A DNA stretch of 64,000 nucleotides from RAM1 sp041905405 (GTDB taxonomy: Bacteria; Pseudomonadota; Gammaproteobacteria; Burkholderiales; Burkholderiaceae_C). Below, one piece after another: positions 24,847 through 32,271 of this stretch; the stretch's first letter is position 1; the number at the start of each line of letters is the position of its first letter. The stretch covers positions 1 to 64,000 of the forward strand of contig JAYRLC010000015.1 in NCBI GenBank assembly GCA_041905405.1. The letters are read 5' to 3'. The notes below the pieces were generated by a model, which was given only the letters and a program-made list of their open reading frames with translations, did no database searches and had not been told where the DNA came from. A program made the translations under genes and the position numbers.

Positions 24847-26819
24847 CAGGCCGTTACCTTGACGATGTCGTTGGCGGGCTGGGTGTCGAAGCCCTTGAAC
24901 CTGCTCTTCTTCAGATGAACCAGCAGCAGCGAGATGGCTGCCGGCGTCACGCCCGAAATGCGCGACGCCAGGCCCAGCGTTTCGGGCCGGTGCTTGCTCA
25001 ACTTTTGGCGGACTTCGATGCTCAGGGCCGTGACTTGCCCGTAGTCCAGGTCGGCCGGCAGCTTCAGGTTCTCGTAATAGGCGGCGCGCTCGACCTCATC
25101 CTTCTGACGGTCGATGTAGCCCGAGTATTTGGCCGCAATCTCGATTTGCTCGACCACCGGGTCACGCAGCTCACCCAATGTTTCACGTGAAACAGCCGGC
25201 GACGCGTATTTGCCGCCGTCCAGGCTCATGAGCATTTCGTAACCCACATCGGGCCGGCGCAGCAGGTCGGCCAGGTTGTATTCGTGCGTAATGGTCGTGC
25301 CCAGCACCCGCTCGGCTTCGGCCGCCGGCAGGTTGCGCGGGTTGACCCAAGTTGCCTGGAGCCTTTCTGTTTCACGTGAAACAGCGTCCCGCTTGCGGCT
25401 GAAGGCGTCCCACCGGGCGTCATCCACCAGCCCCATGCGGCGCCCGGCTTCGGTCAGGCGCATGTCGGCGTTGTCCTCGCGCAGCTGCAGTCGGAACTCG
25501 GCCCGGCTGGTGAACATGCGGTACGGCTCGGTCACGCCCTTGGTAATCAGGTCATCGACCAGCACACCCAGGTACGCCTGGTCACGGCGCGGCAGCCAGG
25601 GTTCGTCACCCCGGCATTGCAGCGCGGCGTTGATCCCGGCGAACAGCCCCTGCGCCGCCGCCTCTTCGTAGCCGGTCGTTCCGTTGATCTGCCCGGCAAA
25701 GAACAGGCCGCCGATCTGGCGGGTCTCAAAGCTGCTCTTGAGCGAGCGCGGGTCGAAGTAGTCGTATTCGATCGCGTAGCCCGGCCGCAGGATGTGGCAG
25801 TTCTCCAGCCCCTTCATCGAGCGGACCAGCGCGTACTGGATGTCGAACGGCAGGCTCGTGCTGATGCCGTTGGGGTAGTACTCGTTGGTGGTCAGCCCCT
25901 CGGGCTCCAGAAAGATCTGGTGGCTGTCCTTGTCGGCAAAGCGGTTGATCTTGTCTTCCACGCTGGGGCAGTACCGCGGGCCGACGCCTTCGATCTTGCC
26001 GGTGAACATGGGGCTGCGGTCGAAGCCCGAGCGGATGATCTCGTGCGTGCGCTCGTTGGTGTGGGTGATCCAACACGGCATCTGCTGCGGGTGCATGGCC
26101 GTGCTGCCCATGAAGCTGAACACCGGGACGTTGCCCGGCAAGCCGCCCGGCACACCATCCCCGGGCTGTTCGGTGCACTGCGAAAAGTCGATGGTCCGCC
26201 CGTCCAGCCGCGGCGGCGTGCCGGTCTTCAGCCGCCCCTGCGGCAGCTTGAGCTCCTTGAGCCGCGCGCTCAGCGACACGGCGGGCGGGTCCCCTGCCCG
26301 GCCGGCGGCGTAGTTGTTCAGCCCGACGTGGATCTTGCCATCCAGGAAGGTCCCGGCCGTCAGCACCACCGTGCGCGAGCGGAAGCGGATGCCGACCTGC
26401 GTGACCGCGCCCACCACCCTATCGCCCTCGACCATCAGGTCGTCCACCGCCTGCTGGAACAGCGTGAGGTTGGGCTGGTTCTCGATCCGCCGGCGGACGG
26501 CCGCCTTGTACAAGATGCGGTCGGCCTGCGCCCGGGTCGCGCGCACAGCCGGCCCTTTGGAACTGTTGAGGATGCGGAACTGGATGCCGCCCTCGTCCGT
26601 GGCAATGCCCATGGCGCCACCCAGCGCGTCCACTTCCTTGACCAGGTGGCCCTTGCCGATGCCGCCGATGCTGGGGTTGCAGCTCATCTGGCCCAGCGTC
26701 TCGATGTTGTGGGTCAGCAGCAAGGTCCTGGCGCCCATGCGGGCGGCGGCCAGGGCCGCCTCGGTCCCGGCGTGGCCGCCGCCGACCACGATCACGTCGA
26801 ATTCTTCGGGATAGTTCAT
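24846..26819 (-). CDS. mnmG: tRNA uridine-5-carboxymethylaminomethyl modification enzyme MnmG
   Basis: The 657-residue FAD protein works with MnmE to modify U34 of several tRNAs. The FAD-binding motif GGGHAGTEAALAAARMG lies at residues 13-29, followed by GQMSCNPSIGGIGKGHLVKE with the catalytic cysteine region. TGTPPRLDGRTID and the late VTEPYRMFTSRAEFRLQLR-type segment are present. The C-terminal helical domain ends in the GVTPAAISLLLVHLK segment. It is the first gene of the mnmG-rsmG-lysE-parA-hydrolase-parB run and carries two perfect parS sites in its 3' part. Confidence 0.96.
   Translation of the reverse strand: MNYPEEFDVIVVGGGHAGTEAALAAARMGARTLLLTHNIETLGQMSCNPSIGGIGKGHLVKEVDALGGAMGIATDEGGIQFRILNSSKGPAVRATRAQADRILYKAAVRRRIENQPNLTLFQQAVDDLMVEGDRVVGAVTQVGIRFRSRTVVLTAGTFLDGKIHVGLNNYAAGRAGDPPAVSLSARLKELKLPQGRLKTGTPPRLDGRTIDFSQCTEQPGDGVPGGLPGNVPVFSFMGSTAMHPQQMPCWITHTNERTHEIIRSGFDRSPMFTGKIEGVGPRYCPSVEDKINRFADKDSHQIFLEPEGLTTNEYYPNGISTSLPFDIQYALVRSMKGLENCHILRPGYAIEYDYFDPRSLKSSFETRQIGGLFFAGQINGTTGYEEAAAQGLFAGINAALQCRGDEPWLPRRDQAYLGVLVDDLITKGVTEPYRMFTSRAEFRLQLREDNADMRLTEAGRRMGLVDDARWDAFSRKRDAVSRETERLQATWVNPRNLPAAEAERVLGTTITHEYNLADLLRRPDVGYEMLMSLDGGKYASPAVSRETLGELRDPVVEQIEIAAKYSGYIDRQKDEVERAAYYENLKLPADLDYGQVTALSIEVRQKLSKHRPETLGLASRISGVTPAAISLLLVHLKKSRFKGFDTQPANDIVKVTA
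25179..25194. other. parS site 1
   Basis: TGTTTCACGTGAAACA is the exact 16-bp ParB-binding palindrome known from Bacillus and most bacteria. It lies inside mnmG. Confidence 0.93.
25368..25383. other. parS site 2
   Basis: TGTTTCACGTGAAACA is a second exact parS palindrome, 189 bp from the first, also inside mnmG. Confidence 0.93.
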
Positions 26820-26832
26820 TTCTTCACCACAG

Positions 26833-27396
26833 TCATATCGTCACCATGGCGGCACCCGGCATCGGGTCGCCATTCACCAACTCCGTCGGCAGGCCCAGGT
26901 GCCGGGCGGCCTGCGCCTGCCGTCGGTCCGCCGTCACAAACAGATCGACCCGCGCCACCAGCGCGCTGCCGATGTGCAGCGCGTCCATGCTGCGCAGCGG
27001 GCCGTGCTCCATTGCCGCGTACGCAAAGCGCTCGACGTGCTCGTCCAGCGGCACCCGCGTCATGTCCGCCACGTCGCGCTGGGCCGCGTCCCAGACGCGC
27101 TCGAACTCCGCCGGCGGCAGCACGCCCTCGCGCCGGCGGCGCAGCAGGGCCGACGCGACCTCAGTCTGGCAATGCGCGGCCACCATGAGTTCGCTGGCAG
27201 CGCCAAACAGTGCAAGTACGCGCTCACGCCCCGGCTCAGTCGCATAACGCTTGGTCAGTGCAGAGGCGTCAAACATCATGCGCATGCCGCCGTCACGCGC
27301 GACCAGGCGCGTGGCCATGCCGCCAGTGGGGTAGCGCAGGCCCTTGCCCGCGGCTTTTGCGGTCGCAGCAGGTGCAGATGCCGTGGTGTTCACCAT
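26833..27396 (-). CDS. PIN-domain toxin (VapC-like)
   Basis: This 187-residue protein has a PIN domain from about residue 41. The four acidic positions expected for a ribonuclease are Asp43 (FDASAL), Glu79 (QTEVASAL), Asp138 (SMDALHIGSAL) and Asp157 (FVTADRRQ). The ATG at 27396 overlaps the antitoxin stop by 7 bp, favouring this start. It gives a 40-residue Ala/Gly-rich basic extension before the PIN fold that most VapC proteins lack. An internal ATG at 27285 would remove it. The toxin presumably cleaves RNA and is held in check by the Phd-type protein encoded upstream. It ends 14 bp before mnmG. Confidence 0.85.
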   Translation of the reverse strand: MVNTTASAPAATAKAAGKGLRYPTGGMATRLVARDGGMRMMFDASALTKRYATEPGRERVLALFGAASELMVAAHCQTEVASALLRRRREGVLPPAEFERVWDAAQRDVADMTRVPLDEHVERFAYAAMEHGPLRSMDALHIGSALVARVDLFVTADRRQAQAARHLGLPTELVNGDPMPGAAMVTI

Positions 27397-27632
27397 GGCG
27401 CTTCGTCCCGCTCGGACAGCACGGCCTCGGACAGCAGGGCGCCCGCCGGCAACTGCACCGGCTCGAAGGGCTGCTTCCAGCTGGGCTGCCGCACCGGCGC
27501 CTCGGCCTGCACCGGCACCAGGTCCGCGACCGGTTTGCCGTGGCGCAGGATGCGCACGGTCTCGCCCTGCTCCACCAGGTCCAGCATGGCGGCCGTATTG
27601 GCGCGGAATTCACTCAACGCAATTTCGTGCAT
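27390..27632 (-). CDS. Phd/YefM-type antitoxin
   Basis: The 80-residue protein begins MHEIALSEFRANTAAMLDLV and continues GETVRILRHGKPVADLVP. This is the classic Phd/YefM DNA-binding fold, followed by a Pro-rich toxin-binding tail ending SERDEAPW. Its stop overlaps the PIN gene start. The frame is open upstream to another ATG at 27659, but that start would place the exact 10-bp repeats ATTTTGTACA inside the gene. With the start at 27632 they become an upstream operator. Neither start has a good RBS, so a leaderless mRNA is possible. Confidence 0.82.
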   Translation of the reverse strand: MHEIALSEFRANTAAMLDLVEQGETVRILRHGKPVADLVPVQAEAPVRQPSWKQPFEPVQLPAGALLSEAVLSERDEAPW

Positions 27633-27658
27633 TTTGTACAAATCAGGAATTTTGTACA
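27631..27658. promoter_or_regulatory. Operator repeats of the Phd/PIN pair
   Basis: Exact 10-bp direct repeats ATTTTGTACA lie at 27631-27640 and 27649-27658, 18 bp apart. The first also forms the palindrome TTTGTACAAA (27633-27642). They adjoin the antitoxin start, as expected for autoregulation by Phd-type proteins. Confidence 0.6.
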
Positions 27659-27729
27659 TTTTATGCGATGCGCCATGGCCCCAAAGAATCCGCAGGAATC
27701 CTGCGGGCACGTGTGTTGCAATCACGGCC

Positions 27730-28308
27730 ATGAAACTCCTCGTCTTTGCGGGCAGCACCCGCCAGAACTCCTTCAACCGCCGTCTGGCGTTTGCCACCGC
27801 CGCGCTGGCCCGTGCCGCGGGCGCCGACGTGACGCACATCGAACTGGGCGACTTCAACATCCCCATGTACAACGCCGACCTGGAAGCCGCCGGCACGCCG
27901 CCCGACGTGATCCGGCTCAAGCAAATCATGGCCGACCACCCGGCCTGGATCCTCTGCACGCCCGAGTACAACGCCAGCTACCCGGCCCTGGTCAAGAACA
28001 CCCTCGACTGGGTGTCCAGCCCCGTCAAGGGCAACCCGGACTGGACCGACGGCATGCGCTCCAGCCGCGGCAAGGTCGTGGGCATGCTCAGCGCGTCGCC
28101 CGGCGCCCTGGGCGGCCTGCGCTCGCAGAGCCACCTGGCCCCGCTGCTCATCAACCTGGAATGCTGGCTCGCGCCGAAGAACTTCGCGCTCGGCCGCGCG
28201 GGCGAGGCGTTCGACGAACAGGGCCATCTGAAAGACGAGCGCGCGCAAAAGAGTGTGCAGGCCGTGGTCGACCAGGTACTGTGGGCCGCGCAGCGCCTGC
28301 AGCCCTGA
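27730..28308 (+). CDS. NADPH-dependent FMN reductase
   Basis: This 192-residue flavodoxin-fold protein has the FMN phosphate loop FAGSTRQNSFNRRLA (residues 6-20) and the signature TPEYNASYPALVKNTLDW. Members reduce FMN, quinones or azo compounds with NADPH. The start at 27730 gives the family N-terminus. Directly after its stop lies the truncated cysteine-cluster gene (28320-28406), probably once co-transcribed with it. Confidence 0.9.
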   Translation: MKLLVFAGSTRQNSFNRRLAFATAALARAAGADVTHIELGDFNIPMYNADLEAAGTPPDVIRLKQIMADHPAWILCTPEYNASYPALVKNTLDWVSSPVKGNPDWTDGMRSSRGKVVGMLSASPGALGGLRSQSHLAPLLINLECWLAPKNFALGRAGEAFDEQGHLKDERAQKSVQAVVDQVLWAAQRLQP

Positions 28309-28319
28309 CTTCACCCGAC

Positions 28320-28406
28320 GTGGATTGCCGCCCCGGCTGCGGCGCGTGTTGCATCGCGCCGTCCATCAGCTCGCCGATTCCCGGCATGCCGCAAGCACGC
28401 TACTAA
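28320..28406 (+). pseudogene. 5' remnant of a YkgJ-type cysteine-cluster gene
   Basis: From a GTG the frame reads VDCRPGCGACCIAPSISSPI, then PGMPQARY and a stop after 28 residues. Positions 3-25 are nearly identical to residues 3-25 of the complete protein encoded at 29703-29960. The homologous DNA has diverged in many third positions, and the remnant keeps the high GC of its surroundings. Similarity stops at the PGMPQ codons. The likely history is that imported DNA carrying an ATPase gene and its own YkgJ-type allele recombined into the resident gene, leaving only this 5' fragment. Confidence 0.75.
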
Positions 28407-28451
28407 CGCTGTCAACAGCGGCGGCCGAGCCAGCAAGGGAGATTAGCGAGT

Positions 28452-28468
28452 TTATCTTTGTTGGATAA
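28452..28468. promoter_or_regulatory. Inverted repeat in the ATPase promoter region
   Basis: TTATC-N7-GATAA lies 27 bp upstream of the ATPase start, within an AT-rich stretch (28440-28490) that contrasts with the GC-rich surroundings. It may be promoter and operator of the inserted unit. No regulator is encoded in the unit other than the ATPase's own winged-helix domain. Confidence 0.4.
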
Positions 28469-28494
28469 TCTACCAAATCTCACTACAATGTGGC

Positions 28495-29682
28495 ATGGAC
28501 CCCATTCGAAATCCCTTTGCTCCCGGCGCCGGCACGCCGCCTCCTGAGCTGGCAGGACGTGACCTGTTGCGCTCCACACTTCGAGTTGCACTGGAACGGT
28601 CGCGAATCGGCCGGCCAGCAAAAAGCGCAATGCTGGTCGGGCTACGCGGAGTTGGCAAGACCGTGCTGCTGGACAGGGTTCGCATGGACGCCGAGGCGTC
28701 TGGCATACATACCATCCGGGTCGAGGCGCCAGAAGGCCGCTCTCTGCCGGCGCTGCTTGCGCCGCAACTGCGCCAAGCGCTCCTCCGCCTGAGCCAGACT
28801 GAGGCGGCAAAGGCTTACGCTATTCGGGGCCTAAGGGCCTTGGCCGGTTTCGCGAGCAAACTCAAGGTCACCTACGGCGACATTGAAGTCGGCATCGACT
28901 ATGAAGCCGAGCCGGGACTCGCGGACAACGGTGACCTGGAACACGATCTTCAGGCTCTTTTTGAACAAGTCGGAGCTGCCGCGCAAGCAGCTGGCACTGC
29001 GCTGGCGATATTCGTGGATGAGCTCCAGTACGTCCCCGAGTCACAGCTCGCAGCGCTGATTACCGCCATGCATCGCACTGAACAGCGCCAGCTTCCAGTT
29101 GTGCTGGTGGGCGCAGGGCTGCCGCAGCTGCGCGGTCAGATGGGGAACGCCAAGTCCTACGCCGAGAGATTGTTTGACTTTCCAGAGATCGGTGCGCTCC
29201 CGCCGGACGCTGCGCGACAGGCCATTGTCAAACCGCTGGAGCATGAAGGTGTCCAGATCACGCCGGAAGCCCTCGAAGAGATCCTGCGTGTCACTCTAGG
29301 ATACGCATATTTCCTGCAGGTCTGGGGAAGCCAGACATGGCTTGCTGCTTCCGAGTCACCACTCACCATCGAGGATGTTCGTAAAGCTTCGGATGCTGCA
29401 GTCGCCACCATGGACGAAGGCTTCTTCCGCGTGCGCTTTGACCGATGCACGCCAAAGGAGAAAAAGTACCTGCGTGCCATGGCTGAACTGGGGGCGGGCC
29501 CGCATCGATCAGGCGACATCGCCAACTGCATGGGCGAGAAGGTCTCTTCACTCGCGCCAACGCGCAGTTCACTGATCGTGAAAGGCATGATCTGGAGCCC
29601 CAACTTCGGCGATACGGCGTTCACCGTTCCCATGTTCGATCAGTTCATGAGCCGCATCATGAACTGGGCCGGTCCCGTCTAA
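28495..29682 (+). CDS. AAA+ ATPase with C-terminal winged helix (Orc1/Cdc6-like)
   Basis: The 395-residue protein opens with NPFAPGAGTPPPELAGRD, the approach helix of Orc/Cdc6-like AAA+ domains. Walker A is GLRGVGKT (49-56), Walker B is AIFVDELQ (171-178), and LVGAGLPQLRG (204-214) is the sensor-1 region. A helical lid follows. Residues about 315-390 (KEKKYLRAMAELGAGPH, then SSLIVKGMIW) look like a winged helix, so DNA binding is plausible. GC and codon bias are lower than in neighbours. It lies between two copies of a cysteine-cluster gene, 20 bp upstream of the complete one. Relatives are scattered among bacteria and have no settled function. Confidence 0.85.
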   Translation: MDPIRNPFAPGAGTPPPELAGRDLLRSTLRVALERSRIGRPAKSAMLVGLRGVGKTVLLDRVRMDAEASGIHTIRVEAPEGRSLPALLAPQLRQALLRLSQTEAAKAYAIRGLRALAGFASKLKVTYGDIEVGIDYEAEPGLADNGDLEHDLQALFEQVGAAAQAAGTALAIFVDELQYVPESQLAALITAMHRTEQRQLPVVLVGAGLPQLRGQMGNAKSYAERLFDFPEIGALPPDAARQAIVKPLEHEGVQITPEALEEILRVTLGYAYFLQVWGSQTWLAASESPLTIEDVRKASDAAVATMDEGFFRVRFDRCTPKEKKYLRAMAELGAGPHRSGDIANCMGEKVSSLAPTRSSLIVKGMIWSPNFGDTAFTVPMFDQFMSRIMNWAGPV

Positions 29683-29702
29683 TTCAAGAAGGAGCCAACG
29701 GC

Positions 29703-29960
29703 ATGCACTGTCGGCCAGGCTGCGGTGCCTGCTGCATCGCGCCGTCCATTACGAGTCCCATACCCGGCATGCCGCAGGGCAAGCCGGCGGGGGTGCGGTG
29801 CGTGCAGCTTGACGATGCCAACCGCTGCCGCATCTTCGGGGAGGCCGGGCGGCCTGCGGTATGTTCAGGATTAATGCCGTCGGTAGACATGTGCGGGGAT
29901 AGCTCGACGCACGCCATGCAATGGCTGTCCACGCTGGAAGCTCAAACGCTGCCAGGTTAA
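29703..29960 (+). CDS. YkgJ-type cysteine-cluster protein
   Basis: The 85-residue protein starts MHCRPGCGACCIAPSI, the CxxxCxxCC cluster of the YkgJ/UPF0153 family, followed by further cysteines in VRCVQLD, NRCRIFG, VCSGL and DMCGD. It probably binds a metal or an Fe-S cluster; the role is unknown. A strong RBS (AAGAAGGAGC) precedes the ATG and the ATPase stop lies 20 bp upstream, so both are likely co-transcribed. Base use resembles the ATPase more than the FMN reductase. The fragment at 28320 is the resident homologue. Confidence 0.85.
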   Translation: MHCRPGCGACCIAPSITSPIPGMPQGKPAGVRCVQLDDANRCRIFGEAGRPAVCSGLMPSVDMCGDSSTHAMQWLSTLEAQTLPG

Positions 29961-30003
29961 AGAACTCTTTAACCCTGTTCGGCCGCATTAAAGGTTTCTT
30001 TAA
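29955..30003. terminator. Paired AT-rich hairpins between convergent genes
   Basis: GGTTAAAGA-AC-TCTTTAACC (29955-29974) covers the stop codon of the cysteine-cluster gene. TTAAAG-GTTT-CTTTAA (29988-30003) covers the stop of the aldehyde dehydrogenase. Both are perfect stems without long T tracts. They probably help end transcription from both sides. Confidence 0.55.
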
Positions 30004-31454
30004 AACGGGTAGTGCCGCGGCGTCGTCTGCATCGTGATCCAGCGCAGCTCGGTGAACTCGTGGATGCCGGCCTTGCCGCCGAAGCGTCCCAGGCCCGAGC
30101 CCTTGACGCCGCCGAACGGCATCTGAGCCTCGTCGTGCACCGTGGGCGCGTTCACGTGGCAGATGCCGCTGTCGATCTTGCGCGCGACGTTGAAGGCGCG
30201 CGCCACATCCTTGCCGAACACCGCGGCCGACAGGCCGTACTCGTTGTCGTTGGCGCAAGCGATCGCCTCTTCGGTGTTGCGCACGCGCACGATGGCTTTG
30301 ACGGGGCCAAAGGTTTCCTCGTGGTAGATGCGCATGGCCGGCGTCACGTGGTCCAGCAGCGTCGCGGCCATCAGCGTGTTGTCGGCCTTGCCGCCGCACA
30401 GCAGCTTCGCGCCCTTGGCCAGCGCGTCGTCGATCAGCGCGTTGCAGTGCTGAACGGTGTTCATGCCGATCACGCTGCCCAACACCACCGGGTCAGGCTT
30501 GCGCGGGTCGCCCACGGGCAGGTTGCGCGCCTTGTCGGCAAAGCGTTTGGTGAATTCATCGGCGATCTTCTGGTCCACGATGATGCGCTCGGTGCTCATG
30601 CAGATCTGGCCGCTGTTGGCAAAGCAGCCGAACGCCGCGCCATTCACGGCATCGTCGATGTCGGCGTCGTCCAGCACCACAAGCGGCGCCTTGCCGCCCA
30701 GCTCCAGCACCACGGGCTTGAGGTACTTGGCGCAGGTCATCGCGATGATCTTGCCCACCTTGGTGGAGCCCGTGAAGTTCACACGGCGCACGGCCGGGTG
30801 CGCGACGATCGCCTCCACCACGGCGCCCGCATCGGCCGGCGCGTTGGTGATGTAGTTGACGACGCCGGCGGGCAGGCCGGCCTCTTGAAAAGCCTCGACG
30901 ATCAGCTGGTGCGTGCGCGGGCAGTTCTCGCTGCCCTTGAAGATCACCGTGTTGCCGCAGGCCAGCGGCGTGGCGATGGCGCGCACGCCCAGGATGATCG
31001 GCGCGTTCCACGGCGCAATGCCCAGCACCACGCCCGCGGGCTGGCGAACACCCATGGCCAGCGACCCCGGCACGTCGGACGGGATCACCTCGCCCGCGAT
31101 CTGCGTGGTCATGGACGCAGCCTCGCGGATCATGCCGGCCGCCAGCATCACGTTGAAGCCGGCCCACATACCGGTCGCGCCGGTCTCGGCCGCCACGGCC
31201 TCGATGAACTGCGGCAGCTTGGACTCCAGCTTGTCGGCGGCCTTGAGCAGCAGCGCGCGGCGCTCGTTGGGGCCGGTCTCGCTCCAGGTGCGAAAGGCCT
31301 CGGCGGCGGCCTCCACGGCCATCACGGCGTCGGCCGGTGACGCCGCGGGCGCGCGCGTGGCGACGGTGCCGTCCAGCGGGTTGCGGCGCTCGAAGGTGGC
31401 GTTCTTTTCGGCCGTGACTTTCAGGCCGTTGATGAGCATGGACAGGTCAGACAT
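30000..31454 (-). CDS. Aldehyde dehydrogenase (salicylaldehyde/vanillin dehydrogenase type)
   Basis: This 484-residue ALDH has Asn150 in IAPWNAPII, Glu251 in VLELGGKAP and Cys285 in NSGQICMSTER, so the catalytic set is complete. The C-terminal KAGIHEFTELRWITMQTTPR is typical of the aromatic-aldehyde branch (vanillin, salicylaldehyde or benzaldehyde dehydrogenases). It is the last gene of the liv operon: its ATG overlaps the livF stop by 8 bp. The importer may therefore bring in an aromatic acid or aldehyde precursor rather than an amino acid. The exact substrate is not readable from the sequence. Confidence 0.9.
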   Translation of the reverse strand: MSDLSMLINGLKVTAEKNATFERRNPLDGTVATRAPAASPADAVMAVEAAAEAFRTWSETGPNERRALLLKAADKLESKLPQFIEAVAAETGATGMWAGFNVMLAAGMIREAASMTTQIAGEVIPSDVPGSLAMGVRQPAGVVLGIAPWNAPIILGVRAIATPLACGNTVIFKGSENCPRTHQLIVEAFQEAGLPAGVVNYITNAPADAGAVVEAIVAHPAVRRVNFTGSTKVGKIIAMTCAKYLKPVVLELGGKAPLVVLDDADIDDAVNGAAFGCFANSGQICMSTERIIVDQKIADEFTKRFADKARNLPVGDPRKPDPVVLGSVIGMNTVQHCNALIDDALAKGAKLLCGGKADNTLMAATLLDHVTPAMRIYHEETFGPVKAIVRVRNTEEAIACANDNEYGLSAAVFGKDVARAFNVARKIDSGICHVNAPTVHDEAQMPFGGVKGSGLGRFGGKAGIHEFTELRWITMQTTPRHYPF

Positions 31455-32271
31455 TGACAGACTCCTTGACGGTTTGTGGTGCGGCGGTCCCGGCGTTCAG
31501 GGCACGGGCGGCCGTGGTGGTTTCGCTGCTGGCGGCGCCGAGATACGCCTCGCGCACGACGGTGGATCGCGCCAGCAGCTTCGCGGGCCCGCTGGCCACC
31601 AGCGTGCCGCGCTCCAGGACGTAGCCCCGGTCGGCGACAGCCAGCGCCTTCTTGACGTTCTGCTCGACCATGAGCACCGTGGTGCCCGCGTCGGCGATGC
31701 GCCGCGCGATGCCCAGCAGCTCATCGACCATCTTGGGCGCCAGGCCCAGCGACGGCTCGTCCAGCATCAGCAGGCGCGGCGCACACATCATGGCGCGCGC
31801 CACGGCCACCATCTGCTGCTCGCCGCCGCTCATGGTGCCGGCCAGCTGCTGCGCGCGCTCGCGCAGCTTGGGAAAATCATTGAACGCCTGTTCGATGCGG
31901 CGCGGCCGCTCGGCCTTGGGCACGAGCCATGCGCCCAGCTCCAGGTTCTCGGTCACGGTCATCTGCGGGAACAGCTGGCGGCCCTCGGCCACCAGCGCCA
32001 CGCCGGCCTTCACGATCTCGTGCGTCTTCTCGGGCAGGTCGTCGCCGTCCAGCAGCACCTCGCCGCCACGCGGGATCAGGCCATTCAGCGCGCGCAGCAG
32101 CGTCGTCTTGCCGGCACCGTTGGGGCCGAGGATGACGGTGAGGCCGGGCTTGACCTCGAGCGTGATGTCGCGCAGCACCAGCATGGGGCCGTACCCGGCA
32201 CTCAGGTTGCGCACTTTCAGGTGCGCCTCACGGCCGCCACCCAATACGAATCCGGGGCGGTGCCACATCAT
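31447..32271 (-). CDS. livF: Branched-chain/aromatic ABC transporter ATP-binding protein LivF
   Basis: This 274-residue ATPase has Walker A GPNGAGKTTLLRAL, signature TMSGGEQQMVAVARAMM and Walker B LLMLDEPSLGLAP, all characteristic of LivF. It powers uptake together with LivG. An N-terminal extension of about 15 residues (MMWHRPGFVLGGGREA) precedes the first strand. The first ATG overlaps the livG stop as ATGA, so translation is coupled. Confidence 0.93.
   Translation of the reverse strand: MMWHRPGFVLGGGREAHLKVRNLSAGYGPMLVLRDITLEVKPGLTVILGPNGAGKTTLLRALNGLIPRGGEVLLDGDDLPEKTHEIVKAGVALVAEGRQLFPQMTVTENLELGAWLVPKAERPRRIEQAFNDFPKLRERAQQLAGTMSGGEQQMVAVARAMMCAPRLLMLDEPSLGLAPKMVDELLGIARRIADAGTTVLMVEQNVKKALAVADRGYVLERGTLVASGPAKLLARSTVVREAYLGAASSETTTAARALNAGTAAPQTVKESVNV

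Noticed and set aside
28495..29682. ATPase as a transposition or IS helper protein
   Set aside because: No terminal inverted repeats, target duplication or transposase flank it. The bracketing ykgJ copies are diverged homologues, not short direct repeats.
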